A DNA stretch of 64,000 nt from Brugia malayi. Its lineage: Eukaryota; Nematoda; Chromadorea; Rhabditida; Onchocercidae. The notes beneath the pieces were generated by a model. That model was not told the DNA's origin, ran no database searches, and saw only the letters and a program-made list of their open reading frames with translations. How positions within the stretch are numbered: the stretch's first letter is position 1; every line of letters begins with the position of its first letter. Position numbers and translations under genes: made by a program. Positions 25,402-40,777 of this stretch are shown one piece after another. Location of the stretch: positions 10,042,501-10,106,500 of the forward strand of contig NW_025062476.1 in NCBI RefSeq assembly GCF_000002995.4. Direction: 5' to 3'.

Positions 25402-25933
25402 ACTTCTTTCAAACTGAAAAAAAAAATTTTGTTGCGAATTTTACTTCTGTTTAGTAAAAAAATCATAACATCGAGATGGCAAAAATCCAACGTGATAAAT
25501 CTCCCAAACTAGTCTACTGATACGTGATATTATTATTAAATAGCAACAAAATTTATTAATATACAAATAATGTTATTAACAACTTCATCACGTATGATAC
25601 GCATGCTCAAGTTAAATTTCCGTGCAGTGTATACGTACAACACATACTATTGCTTATTTGAACAAAACATATGCGTGAGAATGAAGTAATACTTCAAAAA
25701 CCTTCTGTTCTCACTAACAATTGCTATGAGATCAAGAACGAGAAATCATGCCAATCAATTATTCTCAGTATTTTTGCGAGCAAAAAAATTCAAAATAATG
25801 CTAAAGGATTAATAACGGATGGATAAAGTAAATGTTAGACCAAACACAAAATCAGTTCATTCTAGGATTTACAAGACATCACATCATGCTACCTGTACTG
25901 CAGGTCACATTCACTTCATTCACAGAAATAAAA

Positions 25934-25988
25934 CAGGAAAGAACGTGAATCATATTCAGGAAAGAACGTGAACCATATTCAGGAAAGA
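25934..25988. repeat. 23-base tandem repeat, about 2.4 copies
   Basis: Copies at 25934-25956 and 25957-25979 differ at one base (T/C), followed by a 9-base partial copy. The unit starts CAGGAAAGAACGTGAA. Upstream of the cyclophilin gene. Seen directly. Confidence 0.9.
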
Positions 25989-26209
25989 CAAAAACTCTCA
26001 CAATTTTCAGGGAAATCTCGGGACGGAAAGAAGTGATCTTACATATCTGGGTGCCAAGAAATGATAGATAAGATGAGAATTAGCTATTAGTAAGACGAGA
26101 AGCTGATGCTATGTCTCAATGGAAATTTGCGACTCGAACGACAGAGAGAGCGAATGAAGTGGAAAGGAGTTACTTTCATTATTTTCTCAAAGAAATCAAA
26201 TAATTTAAA

Positions 26210-26660
26210 TGAACAGTTAATTTAAAGTGGCCATCACGCGACACACGGGACACACGTGACATGTCACAACGTGCAGCGTGTTCCGCCATCAATAAATATG
26301 GTAGGAGAGCATGAGTGCAAGACGTCAAAACAGTCACTGTGCTTATAAGGGATGCCTCTTTGGGCGCAGTGTGTGCCATGCAATAGGGAGGGGGCAGTGT
26401 GCGAGAGTGCTGGCAGAGAGAATGCTGAGATGAGGAGGGGCAGACATGTGTCTTGAGGCATCCGGCAGAGTAGTTATGACCAACGGGCGCTCTCGTCCTC
26501 ATTGACCAGCACACTCTCTTTCTATCTCTTTATCCACACACACACACATACAATAGAGAGACCCACACAGGCGTACGCGTACGCGGGTGGCAGGTCACGC
26601 ACGTGCTTTCGTCACGTACTATGTTGACAAGAATCGTGTTGTCATCACGTAATGAACAAA
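26210..26660. promoter_or_regulatory. GC-rich stretch with clustered ACGT cores (candidate regulatory region)
   Basis: In an otherwise AT-rich window this stretch has many CACGTG, ACACGTGAC and TCACGTA elements, for example near 26247, 26601 and 26613, plus an alternating ACGCGTACGCGTACG run near 26575. ACGT cores are bHLH/bZIP targets in animals. It lies 0.8-1.3 kb upstream of the cyclophilin start. A regulatory role is inferred only. Confidence 0.3.
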
Positions 26661-27111
26661 TTATTTGTCACTGAGGAGAAATGCAAATACCTTATGGCAG
26701 ACATCTTGCGCGGTATTTCGAAGGAATGGCAGACGTCCGTTCATAACTTATTTAAGATGACGTAGATTAAAGTTTATGTGCTAACTCATTTTATATTAAC
26801 TCACATACAGTAAAATCAGGAATGTTGCCGAACAGATGAAAATACTGAAAAGCAAGAAAAATACCAGTAAAACGTAAAGTTAGACGTATAAATATTCTTA
26901 TGAATAAATTGTTAAGTAAATAAGCACATATTGTGTAGCTCATCAGACCATTTAACTTTGTCTTCAGTTTCATATTTCGTTTTCTGGGAAATTTTCTTTT
27001 GCCATATTGTATTTTATTGTGACATAGATAGATAGGTATGGTATGAATCTCGTTTGTACAGGTGGATGATTGCCTATATGGACAGGTAAAATGTAATGAA
27101 GTTAATTCTTG

Positions 27112-27493
27112 TTATGAAGAAATAAAATAATCACTTTGCTTAGGTGATTTTGCAGAAACTGAATAAAATAGTTCAGTGAACTTTTCAAGGTCATCATTTT
27201 GCTGATTTTGCTGAACAACTCGAAATTCACAAAAATAGGTTACTTTTATACCCAGATCTTTGAGAATTACATGTAACACTGTTGCAATGTTTGATAAGAT
27301 TTTTGCTAGCTGATTGCAAGGAACAAAAAATTGGTGGAAAGAATGATTCGCAATAACTGATTACTTCATTGATCAAGGAAACATTATTGAAAGTAATGTC
27401 CATTACCTTATCATTCTTATCACTTGAATCGCTTTCATTGTTAGCATCGTTATCTTCATGAACTCGTCTTCTCCTTCCGGGCAAACTCATCAT
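27112..27493 (-). CDS. Small charged protein of ~60 residues, unrecognised
   Basis: I do not recognise this protein. Exon 1 (27490-27407) encodes MSLPGRRRRVHEDNDANNES followed by DSSDKNDK. The donor AAG|GTAATG is good. Exon 2 (27210-27112) encodes QNQQNDDLEKFTELFYSVSA and ends KQSDYFISS-stop. Both joins are phase 0 and the 196-base intron has GT..AG ends. The first half is basic then acidic and probably disordered; the second half could form a short amphipathic helix. A tandem ATG (27493) and an in-frame ATG at 27517 are alternative starts. A nuclear-type basic patch (GRRRR) is visible. Function unknown. Confidence 0.5.
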
Positions 27494-27517
27494 TAACTGC
27501 CCGCACGATAGCAACAA

Positions 27518-29396
27518 GCGGTAGATAAAAGCAACCCAAAATACATTTGTTCTTATTTACTATTTATATCATTATCACTTCAAATATACATATTTTTGCA
27601 TGTGCAAAAATATGGAAGTATGATGATTGATGTCCAAAGGGAAGACTTCTGGGTGGTAAATCGACCTCAGCAGGTTTTTTTTTTTTGAGAATTTTGGATT
27701 GTTACTGTTTTGCAACAAAAAATTAAAAATTCGGTTTGCCTTCGAATGGTTGAAATTTCTTCTGCAAAAAACGCCACTGAATGTGAAAAAATAATTTCAA
27801 AAAGCACTGCAAAATATTTAAGAAATATAAAAAGCCCTTGAGTTTGAAGAATTCGAAAAGTTTCAATATATTCAAAAAATATAAAAAAGCTCCAATATAA
27901 AATTTGAAATTTATTAGAAAACATAGCACTTTCTCAAATGTTTTTGATCAATTATTTTATACATAATTCATTTATAAAAGTCCGAAAATCTTTATCTTAC
28001 TTTTGTAACGTTTAAATGAATAAGCTATTTAGATAATTGAATTATAAAAGGATGTCATTGTAACTGGTCATTGTCACTTGCTTAATTAGTAGGTTATAAT
28101 TTTAGTAGTTTGAAGTTAAGCTGATATTTGCCCTTGAGTTTGAAAAATTGGAAAAGTTTGAGCAAACAACAATAAATAACAAAGTTTGCGGGAAGGAAAT
28201 CGGTTAATCTTTTCAGTTTTAAAGATGAGAATTGGTACACAGCAACCACACACACAACATATGGCTTTTATGCTTAATTAATTGCTTCAAATTCGATATG
28301 CTTTAAAGCTTACCAAAGTAACAAACTCACAAAATATGCCTTTGCAACTTAGCAAGTCATTCTCCATTGATCTAATTATTTTCTTTTGCTTTTCTTGCTA
28401 ATACATTTATTTATATATTACTTTGAGAAATATATGTTGCATTTAATTAATCATACAAAGTGTTATATATTTAGTTTCAACGAATAGCAAATCACCTGGA
28501 TGGATCAATTCTTCTAGTTTATCATAAAATAAATATACCATAAGATTGAGTTTTTTGAGAATTTTTTATTTCTTTAAATTTAGATTATATTTTACAAATA
28601 GAAAATATTAGGATCATAATGGTCATAATTGTAATTATAATCATAAAATGTCTTCCACTTTCCATACATCATTTAAATGATATTAAAGTTGTTAATTTTT
28701 TAAACTGAATTGTGTTTCTTCTGCAAATTTAAAAAAATTTTTTTTCAGACTAACAATGAAGAATTTATTTCAAGGTTAGTTGTTCTTTTCTTTTTTTTTT
28801 TTTTTTTTTTTTTAATTCGCAGAAATTGGATCAACAATGCCTAATTGATACGAGTTAAATTCTTCTTGTTTAATACTTTTATATTTGATATCAGAAAAAA
28901 GAGAAGTGATTATATCACTCAGTTATGCTTTTCTTTTTATCATTTCCACATTTTTCAAACTTAAGAATTTTAATAACTAAAATATGAGGAAAAGATCAAT
29001 GTGTTGAATTTCACAACAAATATGAAAATTTTTAAATGAAATAACTAAAGCTTACTTTGTCTTCCTGTTCATTCCTCTTTTCTCGCATTCTCCAGTAAAT
29101 GAAACAATTTTGGAATTACATCTATTAACTGAAATATCTCTGTGAAGAGTAGACGGAACTAATTTATACTTAAATGTAATAATAATAATAAAAATGGAAT
29201 GACAAAGTTGTCAACCACCTCTAATTGAAATCTTACTGTTATCATCACAGAAGTGTTATTCGCAAGATGTTCCATCTAATGTTTTGAATCAAAGTGTTTA
29301 GGTGACAAGTGGGTATCCTTTAATATTTTTTGTTTATACTTTATTGTCATCAATGAACACAGAATATTAAATTTTGTTGTGGCAGCAAATATAAAT
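27518..29396. other. AT-rich divergent intergenic region
   Basis: Upstream of both the small charged protein (-) and the signal-peptide galectin (+). It has a 30-base imperfect direct repeat (27834-27863 and 28130-28159) and a long T run near 28791-28813. A stretch at 28748-28774 looks like a tiny exon (TTTCAG before, GGTTAGT after) but cannot be joined with confidence. Confidence 0.4.
27834..28159. repeat. Imperfect 30-base direct repeat pair
   Basis: 27834-27863 and 28130-28159 share GCCCTTGAGTTTGAA and differ at about two or three positions overall. Spacing is 296 bases. The sequence around the first copy is itself made of related TTGAA/TTCAA words. Origin unknown. Confidence 0.6.
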
Positions 29397-32300
29397 ATGT
29401 ATTTAGTGTTAGTATTTGTTGGATTGACGCTGCTTGAGATAAGCTTAAGTGAAGATGATGGAAGGCAACCGAAGGAAGCGACCTATAAGAAATTCGTTGG
29501 TGAAAGACACTATGTGAGTTTGATATTTTGAATTGTATGAATTCAGCCTGAACATACTCTTCGTTGCATATATTTGTGCTCGAATCTAGCTGAACCAATA
29601 GTTCCATTTCTAATTCAAAAATTAAATAAAGTAAAATGCAGTGTTTGAGAAAATAATGCCATCAGTAGATTCAATATTATTTTCCTAGTGAATTAAAAAT
29701 TCTAAACTAATACATTCTAAACTATAAAGCTTAAATTTAGCGAAAATTAAGCTTGGGGAAAGTGAAGAAAATGCTTCTCTCATGTTTATTTATATGTTTA
29801 TTTATAGGAGGCAATTTCTTCGCATAAATATGTACCTTTAATCATAGGTAATTAATAAGTGATGATGAAGTAAAGCTGTGATTGGATTTGTTATCGATAG
29901 ATTTTACAATGTTATATTACCTTTAATAAAATAATTACCAACTGTAGATGATACCATTTAAAACTCGAATTAGTCAACCATTCCAAGAAGGACAGACCAT
30001 TCATGGAGTTGGTATGATAAAATCCGATGCCAAAAGGTATGGAATAATTATTCAAATTTTAGCTTATCTTCTAAAAAGTTCCCAAAAATTTTTGCATTTA
30101 TTTTCAAAAGTAATGAATTTTGTATATGAGTAGGACAGAAGAAAGTAAATTTCAGTTAAAGATAGTTTATCAAACGTATTTTAAACTATAATTCTGATTA
30201 CTTCCTAAAAATTACGAATCTTTTCGTTCATCTGAAAAGAGAATTAGAAAATTAAAATATGTCTTTGCAAGTTGTCTTTCATTGTACCATAAATTTAGCA
30301 ATCTTTGAGAAATGACCCATTCGTTGCAAATATTCTTCAGGTGTTCTTCTTAACCGAAAAAAACAAATATGAATTTATAAAGTGAAGCAAATTAGTTTAC
30401 AAATACATTTCAGAATTGATATCAATTTCCATAAAGGCGCAGGTGCAAATGTTGATCTACCGTTGCACCTCAGTATCCGGTTTGATGAAGGTAACTTTAT
30501 ACTTTCTTATTATAACATTTTAGTTGTTTTGCATCATTTCATACTGTGCAGTTTTATTTCCTAACAATTTGATTTCAGGAAAAATGGTCTACAATTCATA
30601 CATGAACAACGTTTGGGGCAGTAAAGAGCAACGATTAAAAAATCTTTTTAAGCCAAATACGGAAATGGATATTCGAATTCGCATTATCAATAATAAATAT
30701 CAAGTATGGTACCTAATTCACATTCATTTCAAGAAATTTAAATGAATTTTTCTACAACTCATAAATTGTGTGTGTCCCAATATGGTACCGTTCTCAACAG
30801 ATAACTGCTACTCTCTTATTATATCAGCTTTTTTTTTTTTCTCTCATTTTACGAAAAAATAAGTTAAAACTTTGCGACTGTTTTGCTTTGGAAGCAAACA
30901 TAGCTCTGAACGAAAGGCCAAGAATTTTTCGGCACCGCGGTAAACCTTTGTCATTATTATTGCATAATCCAATGAAATAATATCATTCCAGTGTATATCG
31001 TAAGGTTTTTTTTTTATCTGAAGCTAATAAGTTTATTAAAAGCATACAGAAGTGGTAGTTTATTTTATCAATTGTTATATAGATATTTGCGAATCGCATG
31101 GACGCGGGTACATTCGAACAGCGGGCACCACTAGATGGGGTAAGTAAGTAAATTTTTTCTCTCTCGATATTTTCTTCCAAGTAATTAAATATCACAAGTG
31201 AACTTAATTTCTGAAAAATTTATCTTTCACCGATTCACATTTCCTAACCAATCAAATGTTTCATCTACAAAAATCATATAAACATATAAAGGAATTCTTC
31301 TGTCTAGTTGGCGCTTATGTCAAATAGAACTATAAATACAATCAGAGCATGAATTTATAGACTATTTTAAAGTTTAAAGCAAAGAAATTGAAAAATCAGT
31401 CTCCTCCTTTGTTCAATATATTTGCAAAATAGATATTATTCAGGTAGATCATGTATCGATTAGTGGTGATTTGATCAATCTTTCATTATTTCATTACGGT
31501 GGACGAATATTTCCGATACCGTACATGGCGATCGCCGAAGTTGTCCCAGGAAAACGACTGGATATTTCGTTACTACCAACTGGTAAGAACAACAGTAATT
31601 CATTTCATAATGAATTTTTTAATCTTTTATTAACTGGTCTTTCCAATTACTTACCAAATTAAATTAAATTATACAATGGAAGTATTAAAAAGTTGCGTCT
31701 CATGTAGATGAACAGAAGATAACCTTTAATATGACAGAATGAAAACTCGAAATTTTAGTTTTAAAACAATGTCTATTTGATAACAAAGCGTAAACTAGCA
31801 GGACCAAACATTTTACTTATCAAAATTATTCGGATGAATCGATATAATGATAGTACTGGTAAGCATCTATGCTAATTAACATATCATAAGTTAATAGAAT
31901 GAACAAAGAATAAATTCCGAATTTAGGTAAACGATTTAATATCAATTTATACAACAGTAATCGACAACATGCACTACAAATATCTGTACGATTTAACGAG
32001 GGTACCGTGGTACGGAATGCGATGCAGAATAATGATTGGGGACGAGAAGAGCGAGAGGGAGTGATACCGATTGTCAAAGATGAAATGTCGCACTTTATTT
32101 CTTCTTAAATGCTTAAACTTTTTCATTTATCATCATCATCATTTCGAGATTTACCTGCCACAAACGACTTCTTAGTCATTTGATGTAGCACATCTCAGAT
32201 TGTTGAAATTAATCGTCCAAAACAGAGAAACTATGAATTCATGAAGTAGTAAAAAATTTACCTTTTATATCATTAATTTAACTTCCTATCAGATGCTGTA

Positions 32301-32561
32301 CATTTTTAACTTCATCAGATAATTCTATAAGCGATTTAAGAGGAATTTAAAAACTTAGTCAACAAATAAATAAATGTTTTCCATCATTTCAGTGCCGATA
32401 TAACGATTGTCAATGAAAGATACAGTTTCCAGATTTTCTTCAACGGTATTCGCTTCACGACATTTGCGCATCGTGGCTCACCAGATGATATTAGAACTTT
32501 GGAAATTGATGGTGAATGTGAAATATTTTCTGCCACAGTTAATGATGCAATTAGTATATAA
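29397..32561 (+). CDS. Tandem-repeat galectin with an N-terminal signal peptide
   Basis: Two-CRD galectin of 310 residues in eight phase-consistent exons: 29397-29513, 29948-30036, 30414-30490, 30579-30703, 31083-31139, 31444-31582, 31927-32086, 32393-32561. The start MYLVLVFVGLTLLEISLSED is a typical cleavable leader, whereas most galectins lack one. CRD1 has IPFKTRISQPFQEGQTI, DLPLHLSIRFDEG and VWGSKEQR. CRD2 has FPIPYMAIAEVVPGKRL, LQISVRFNEG, NDWGREEREG and NERYSFQIFFNG. In CRD2 the sugar-contact His of the HFNPRF motif is Gln (LQISVRF), so binding there may be weak or altered. The exon 7 donor (AT|GTCGCA) is poor but phase-correct. AATAAA is at 32880-32885. Likely exported through the ER and acting outside cells; partner unknown. 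Confidence 0.92.
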
Positions 32562-34004
32562 AATCTTTCCTCCTCATCGATCAATCTATCTTTTACTACT
32601 CTAAAGAAAATTATTGTGACCTTTGAATTTTGAACTCTGAAGCACTTATCATTAATTTGAAGCAGCAATTTCGATATACTGGTAATTTTTCCTTCTTTTG
32701 ACATTTGTTCATCTTATATTCTATCATTTTTCTTGCTTCATAAATGAAAAGTTTTACTTGGACACCAATAATTTTCTTACGTTTACTTTACAAATACTTT
32801 GAATTCGTACAAATTTCATATGTTAGTTTACGACACTTTTTTTTCATTCAAAAAGACGCAAATTTTATCTTTTGCAGGTAATAAAAATGGCATATACAAA
32901 ATACTCATTCATACACTAAATTATAAATACTAAAAGAAATGAGAATGATATGATTAAATTAAATTTTGGCAATATGTGGTCACAAATACATTTACATGAG
33001 GAAATGATGTCATTTTAAAAAAGATGAAAAATTGAGAAATAGTTAATTTTAACGCCTAGAAAGCAAAATAAATACAAGTTCAAAAAAAAAAGTCGAATTT
33101 CTTTCAAGTTTTCCATATCACAGAGAAAGAAAAACAGTAGCGATGGAAGAAAAGGAAGAAAACAATAATTGTGGAAGTTTGAAAGAGAATAATTGTATTA
33201 AAAAGTCTCATAGGCTTTCTTACTTATCCGAGATTTCCTCACCTATTCAACCTCACTCTCATTCGATTGGGAATAAGTGAAGAAATATGTAAACAATAGA
33301 AAAACTTGTGGAAATCAAAAATGAAATGCTATTTTGCATAAAGATTTGAAAAAAAAAAAGAGTAAAAGATTTTGAGAAGAAAATTTTGAATTCGGTGTAA
33401 ATCTTGAATACTAAAGAATTAATTGAAAATTTCTAAAGGGAACAATTTTTAAAGTATTTTAAAATTCAAATTTATTTCTTACTGATTCTGAAGAGATAAT
33501 AAAAGGATAATATTCAGTGATAGCTTTTAGCAATCGAATTTAAAACTAAGTAACTTCCAATATGTGATGATGAGGTCTAATTATTTCGGAACAAAGGACG
33601 AGAATTTTTGGACTGATTTCATATAAGGATTTAATGAACTGCATCTAATTGAACTTTTGTGATCTTTGAAATCTATGATACTATCACTAATATGATACTA
33701 TCACACATTCCTGCCCTACGTTCTTCATTACTATGCATAAATCAATTTCACTTACGTTCATGAAAGAGTTTCTAAGAAATGATCATGAAACTAAGCAAAA
33801 CTGACTTGGTGAACTCAATAAATTTATTTTAATTTTTAAATCAAAAAATCGTAAAGTTAAGTCAGTTTGTATTTTAGGGCAGTGCAAAATGTGACAAATA
33901 AAGAAAAAAAAAAAGGACACTACTGTAATTGAAGAAATATAATGGAATGTACAAAAGAATTTAATAAATGGGGTAGATCATAGTATAATACTACAAATTA
34001 GAAA
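32562..34004. other. Convergent intergenic region
   Basis: Between the 3' ends of the secreted galectin (+) and the acetylcholinesterase (-). AT-rich, with AATAAA at 32880-32885 and several A runs. No coding evidence. Confidence 0.5.
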
Positions 34005-38810
<4,806 letters not shown>

Positions 38811-39109
38811 TGTATGCGTCACTTTTTCTCAGTCTACCATATTTCTTTTTATTGAAATTTGCTAAATTATATTTATGGCATTTTTTTTTCTTTTTTTTAT
38901 GATTATAAAAACATCGCACATTAGAAATGAATATTAATCGCATTAGCATGCATTTATTATTTTATACAAATAATAAAATAAAAGTTATAAAGCAAATTTT
39001 AGAAATAAATCAATTATCATTTTTAAAAGATTCTGAGTAAAAACATGTAAGATATGGAAAACAATTCATCAATCAAAAATCTGTTTACACTGCTCCTGGC
39101 AATATCAGA

Positions 39110-39172
39110 CTCTCTTTCTCTCCCTTTCTCCCTCTCTCTCTCTCTCTCTCTCTTTACCTCTTTCTTCTTTTC
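39110..39172. repeat. Pyrimidine (CT) tract
   Basis: About 60 bases almost entirely C and T, with a pure CT dinucleotide core near 39131-39152. It lies 300 bases upstream of the AChE start and reads GAGA on the AChE sense strand. Seen directly. Confidence 0.9.
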
Positions 39173-39532
39173 AAAAAAAAAAAGAAATATGTTGTATTGT
39201 TGTAAATTTAAATCATTCGAACATTGATGTTTGGAGATTGATCGTTCTGTTAGTAACTAAATTACAAGTAAATTTTAAATTGTTGCATCATTTTACCTTT
39301 AAGAAATTGTACAGAGAATTTTTTTATAATTAGTAAAAACTAAATGGAAATCTTTAATGTGTACTTTCCATCAGTATTTGTTAGAGAGTATAATGATTAT
39401 ATTAAGAGAAATAAAGACTGAACAAATTTCCATTATCAATGAAATTTGTTAAGTGAGTCATTTTTTAAAAGTAATGATAAAAAGTACTTTAACTGTTTAA
39501 AAAGAAAGAAACAATTTCATATATAAGAGAAG

Positions 39533-39680
39533 ATGGAATTATTTGCAAGTAAATTTGAATGGTTAATGGAAGAAAATGAAGAAAGTTTGTTAGCTGCATT
39601 GAAGGGATGCAAAGAAGCAAATAAAATCAGTTAAATTACAACAGCTTATTGATAAGTGTGCTAGGTACTATCAGACAAAT
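39533..39680 (+). pseudogene. Possible decayed coding fragment, unrecognised
   Basis: An ATG frame (39533) reads MELFASKFEWLMEENEESLL and stops after 33 codons. Another frame continues from there with SVKLQQLIDKCARYYQTNV. Together they read like one charged helical protein with a frame break near 39610-39625. Family unknown. The alternative is chance in AT-rich DNA. Confidence 0.2.
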
Positions 39681-40735
39681 GTTTAGAAGTAATCATTTTT
39701 AAAAGATAAAATTCCAAAAGTAAAATAAATTAACACTTTGGTTTTGATTCAAATAAAACTTTCAATTTTAACTGGAAAGCTAAATGTTTGTTTGAATTAT
39801 CAAAATTACAATCACTTAAAAAAACTAGCCAAAATTGTTGAAGTGTTTTATAGCATTGGGAAAAGTATAAAAATGAATCGGCGGAAAATGTTTAATCTTT
39901 CGGTGGTAAGAATAATTCAAAGGATTTTATCAGATATTCGGAAAAATTTTCAATATTTTCATGGATTGGATAGCAATTATTCTATCTGACAATATAGAAA
40001 GGATAAATGGATGACATTGAGGGCATTAAGCATATCACAATATGATTGAGCTTTTCTTTCAGAAAATAAATACTTCTTTAGAGCAATAATTCATGATAAT
40101 TCATCCTATTATTTCAGTAGAAAAAAAAGCTCAAAATTCTTAGTATCTCTAATTTTCACTATTTATTTTCATATTCAATTGAGTTAAGTTTATATTTATC
40201 AAACTTCAAAGAGATAGAAATTCAATTAAAAAAGGTTGACAAATTAATTAGAAAAAAATTATAATGACTAATTATTAATGTTAACCATAAATATTTATCA
40301 TAAGATAACTAATTTAGATAGTCTGCATATCACTTTGCTAAGAATTTAAAATTAAAGAATTTCTAAAGTGAAAAGAGAGTAAAAAGAAAATGGTACCAAG
40401 GCAAAAAATTCAAAAATTTTATTAGGAACAATGTTTATTTTAACAACAATACTAACTAAAGTGACAAGGAAATCTTAAGTGTCTCAAGAAATCAAATATT
40501 GTCATAGTTTCATCTTGATTGAGCCAGAAATACTAAATAATAAATACTCTGAGAAATATGATGCCATGGCCATAAGTAGCTAATTGAGACTAAAGAACCC
40601 TCAGAGAGCCTAATCGTATCATACCTCCGACTTTACTCGTCGAGACAGTTCAAAACGCGGAATAAATTAAATGGAATGGCTAAACAACAATTTGCATTTG
40701 TTTGTTTCCTTTATTAGCACTGCAGTGCAAAGCTA

Positions 40736-40777
40736 GAAAAGGAGAGAGAGAGAGAGGGAGGGAGAGAGAGAAAGAGA
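40736..40777. repeat. Purine (GA) tract
   Basis: About 40 bases of GA repeats with GGGAGGGAG interruptions. It is the complement in type of the CT tract 1.6 kb away. Seen directly. Confidence 0.9.

Larger units (their letters stand above)
25402..27111. other. Cyclophilin upstream region
   Basis: No gene is supported. It holds a 23-base tandem repeat at 25934-25988 and a GC-richer stretch at about 26100-26720 with many ACGT cores. The 111-codon minus-strand frame at 26179-26514 is the longest in the window. It lies in that GC-rich stretch, where stop codons are rarer, and shows no domain. Confidence 0.5.

Noticed and set aside
26179..26514. 111-codon minus-strand frame, the longest in the window
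   Set aside because: It lies in the GC-rich ACGT stretch where stops are rarer, is rich in Cys/His/Ser without a domain, and has a competing open frame over the same bases.
28748..28774. Tiny putative exon MKNLFQ between a TTTCAG and a GGTTAGT
   Set aside because: The galectin already has its own ATG and leader at 29397, and no partner exon joins in phase.
39131..39152. Regular spacing considered as a CRISPR-like or satellite array
   Set aside because: It is a plain CT dinucleotide run without spacers; the organism is eukaryotic.
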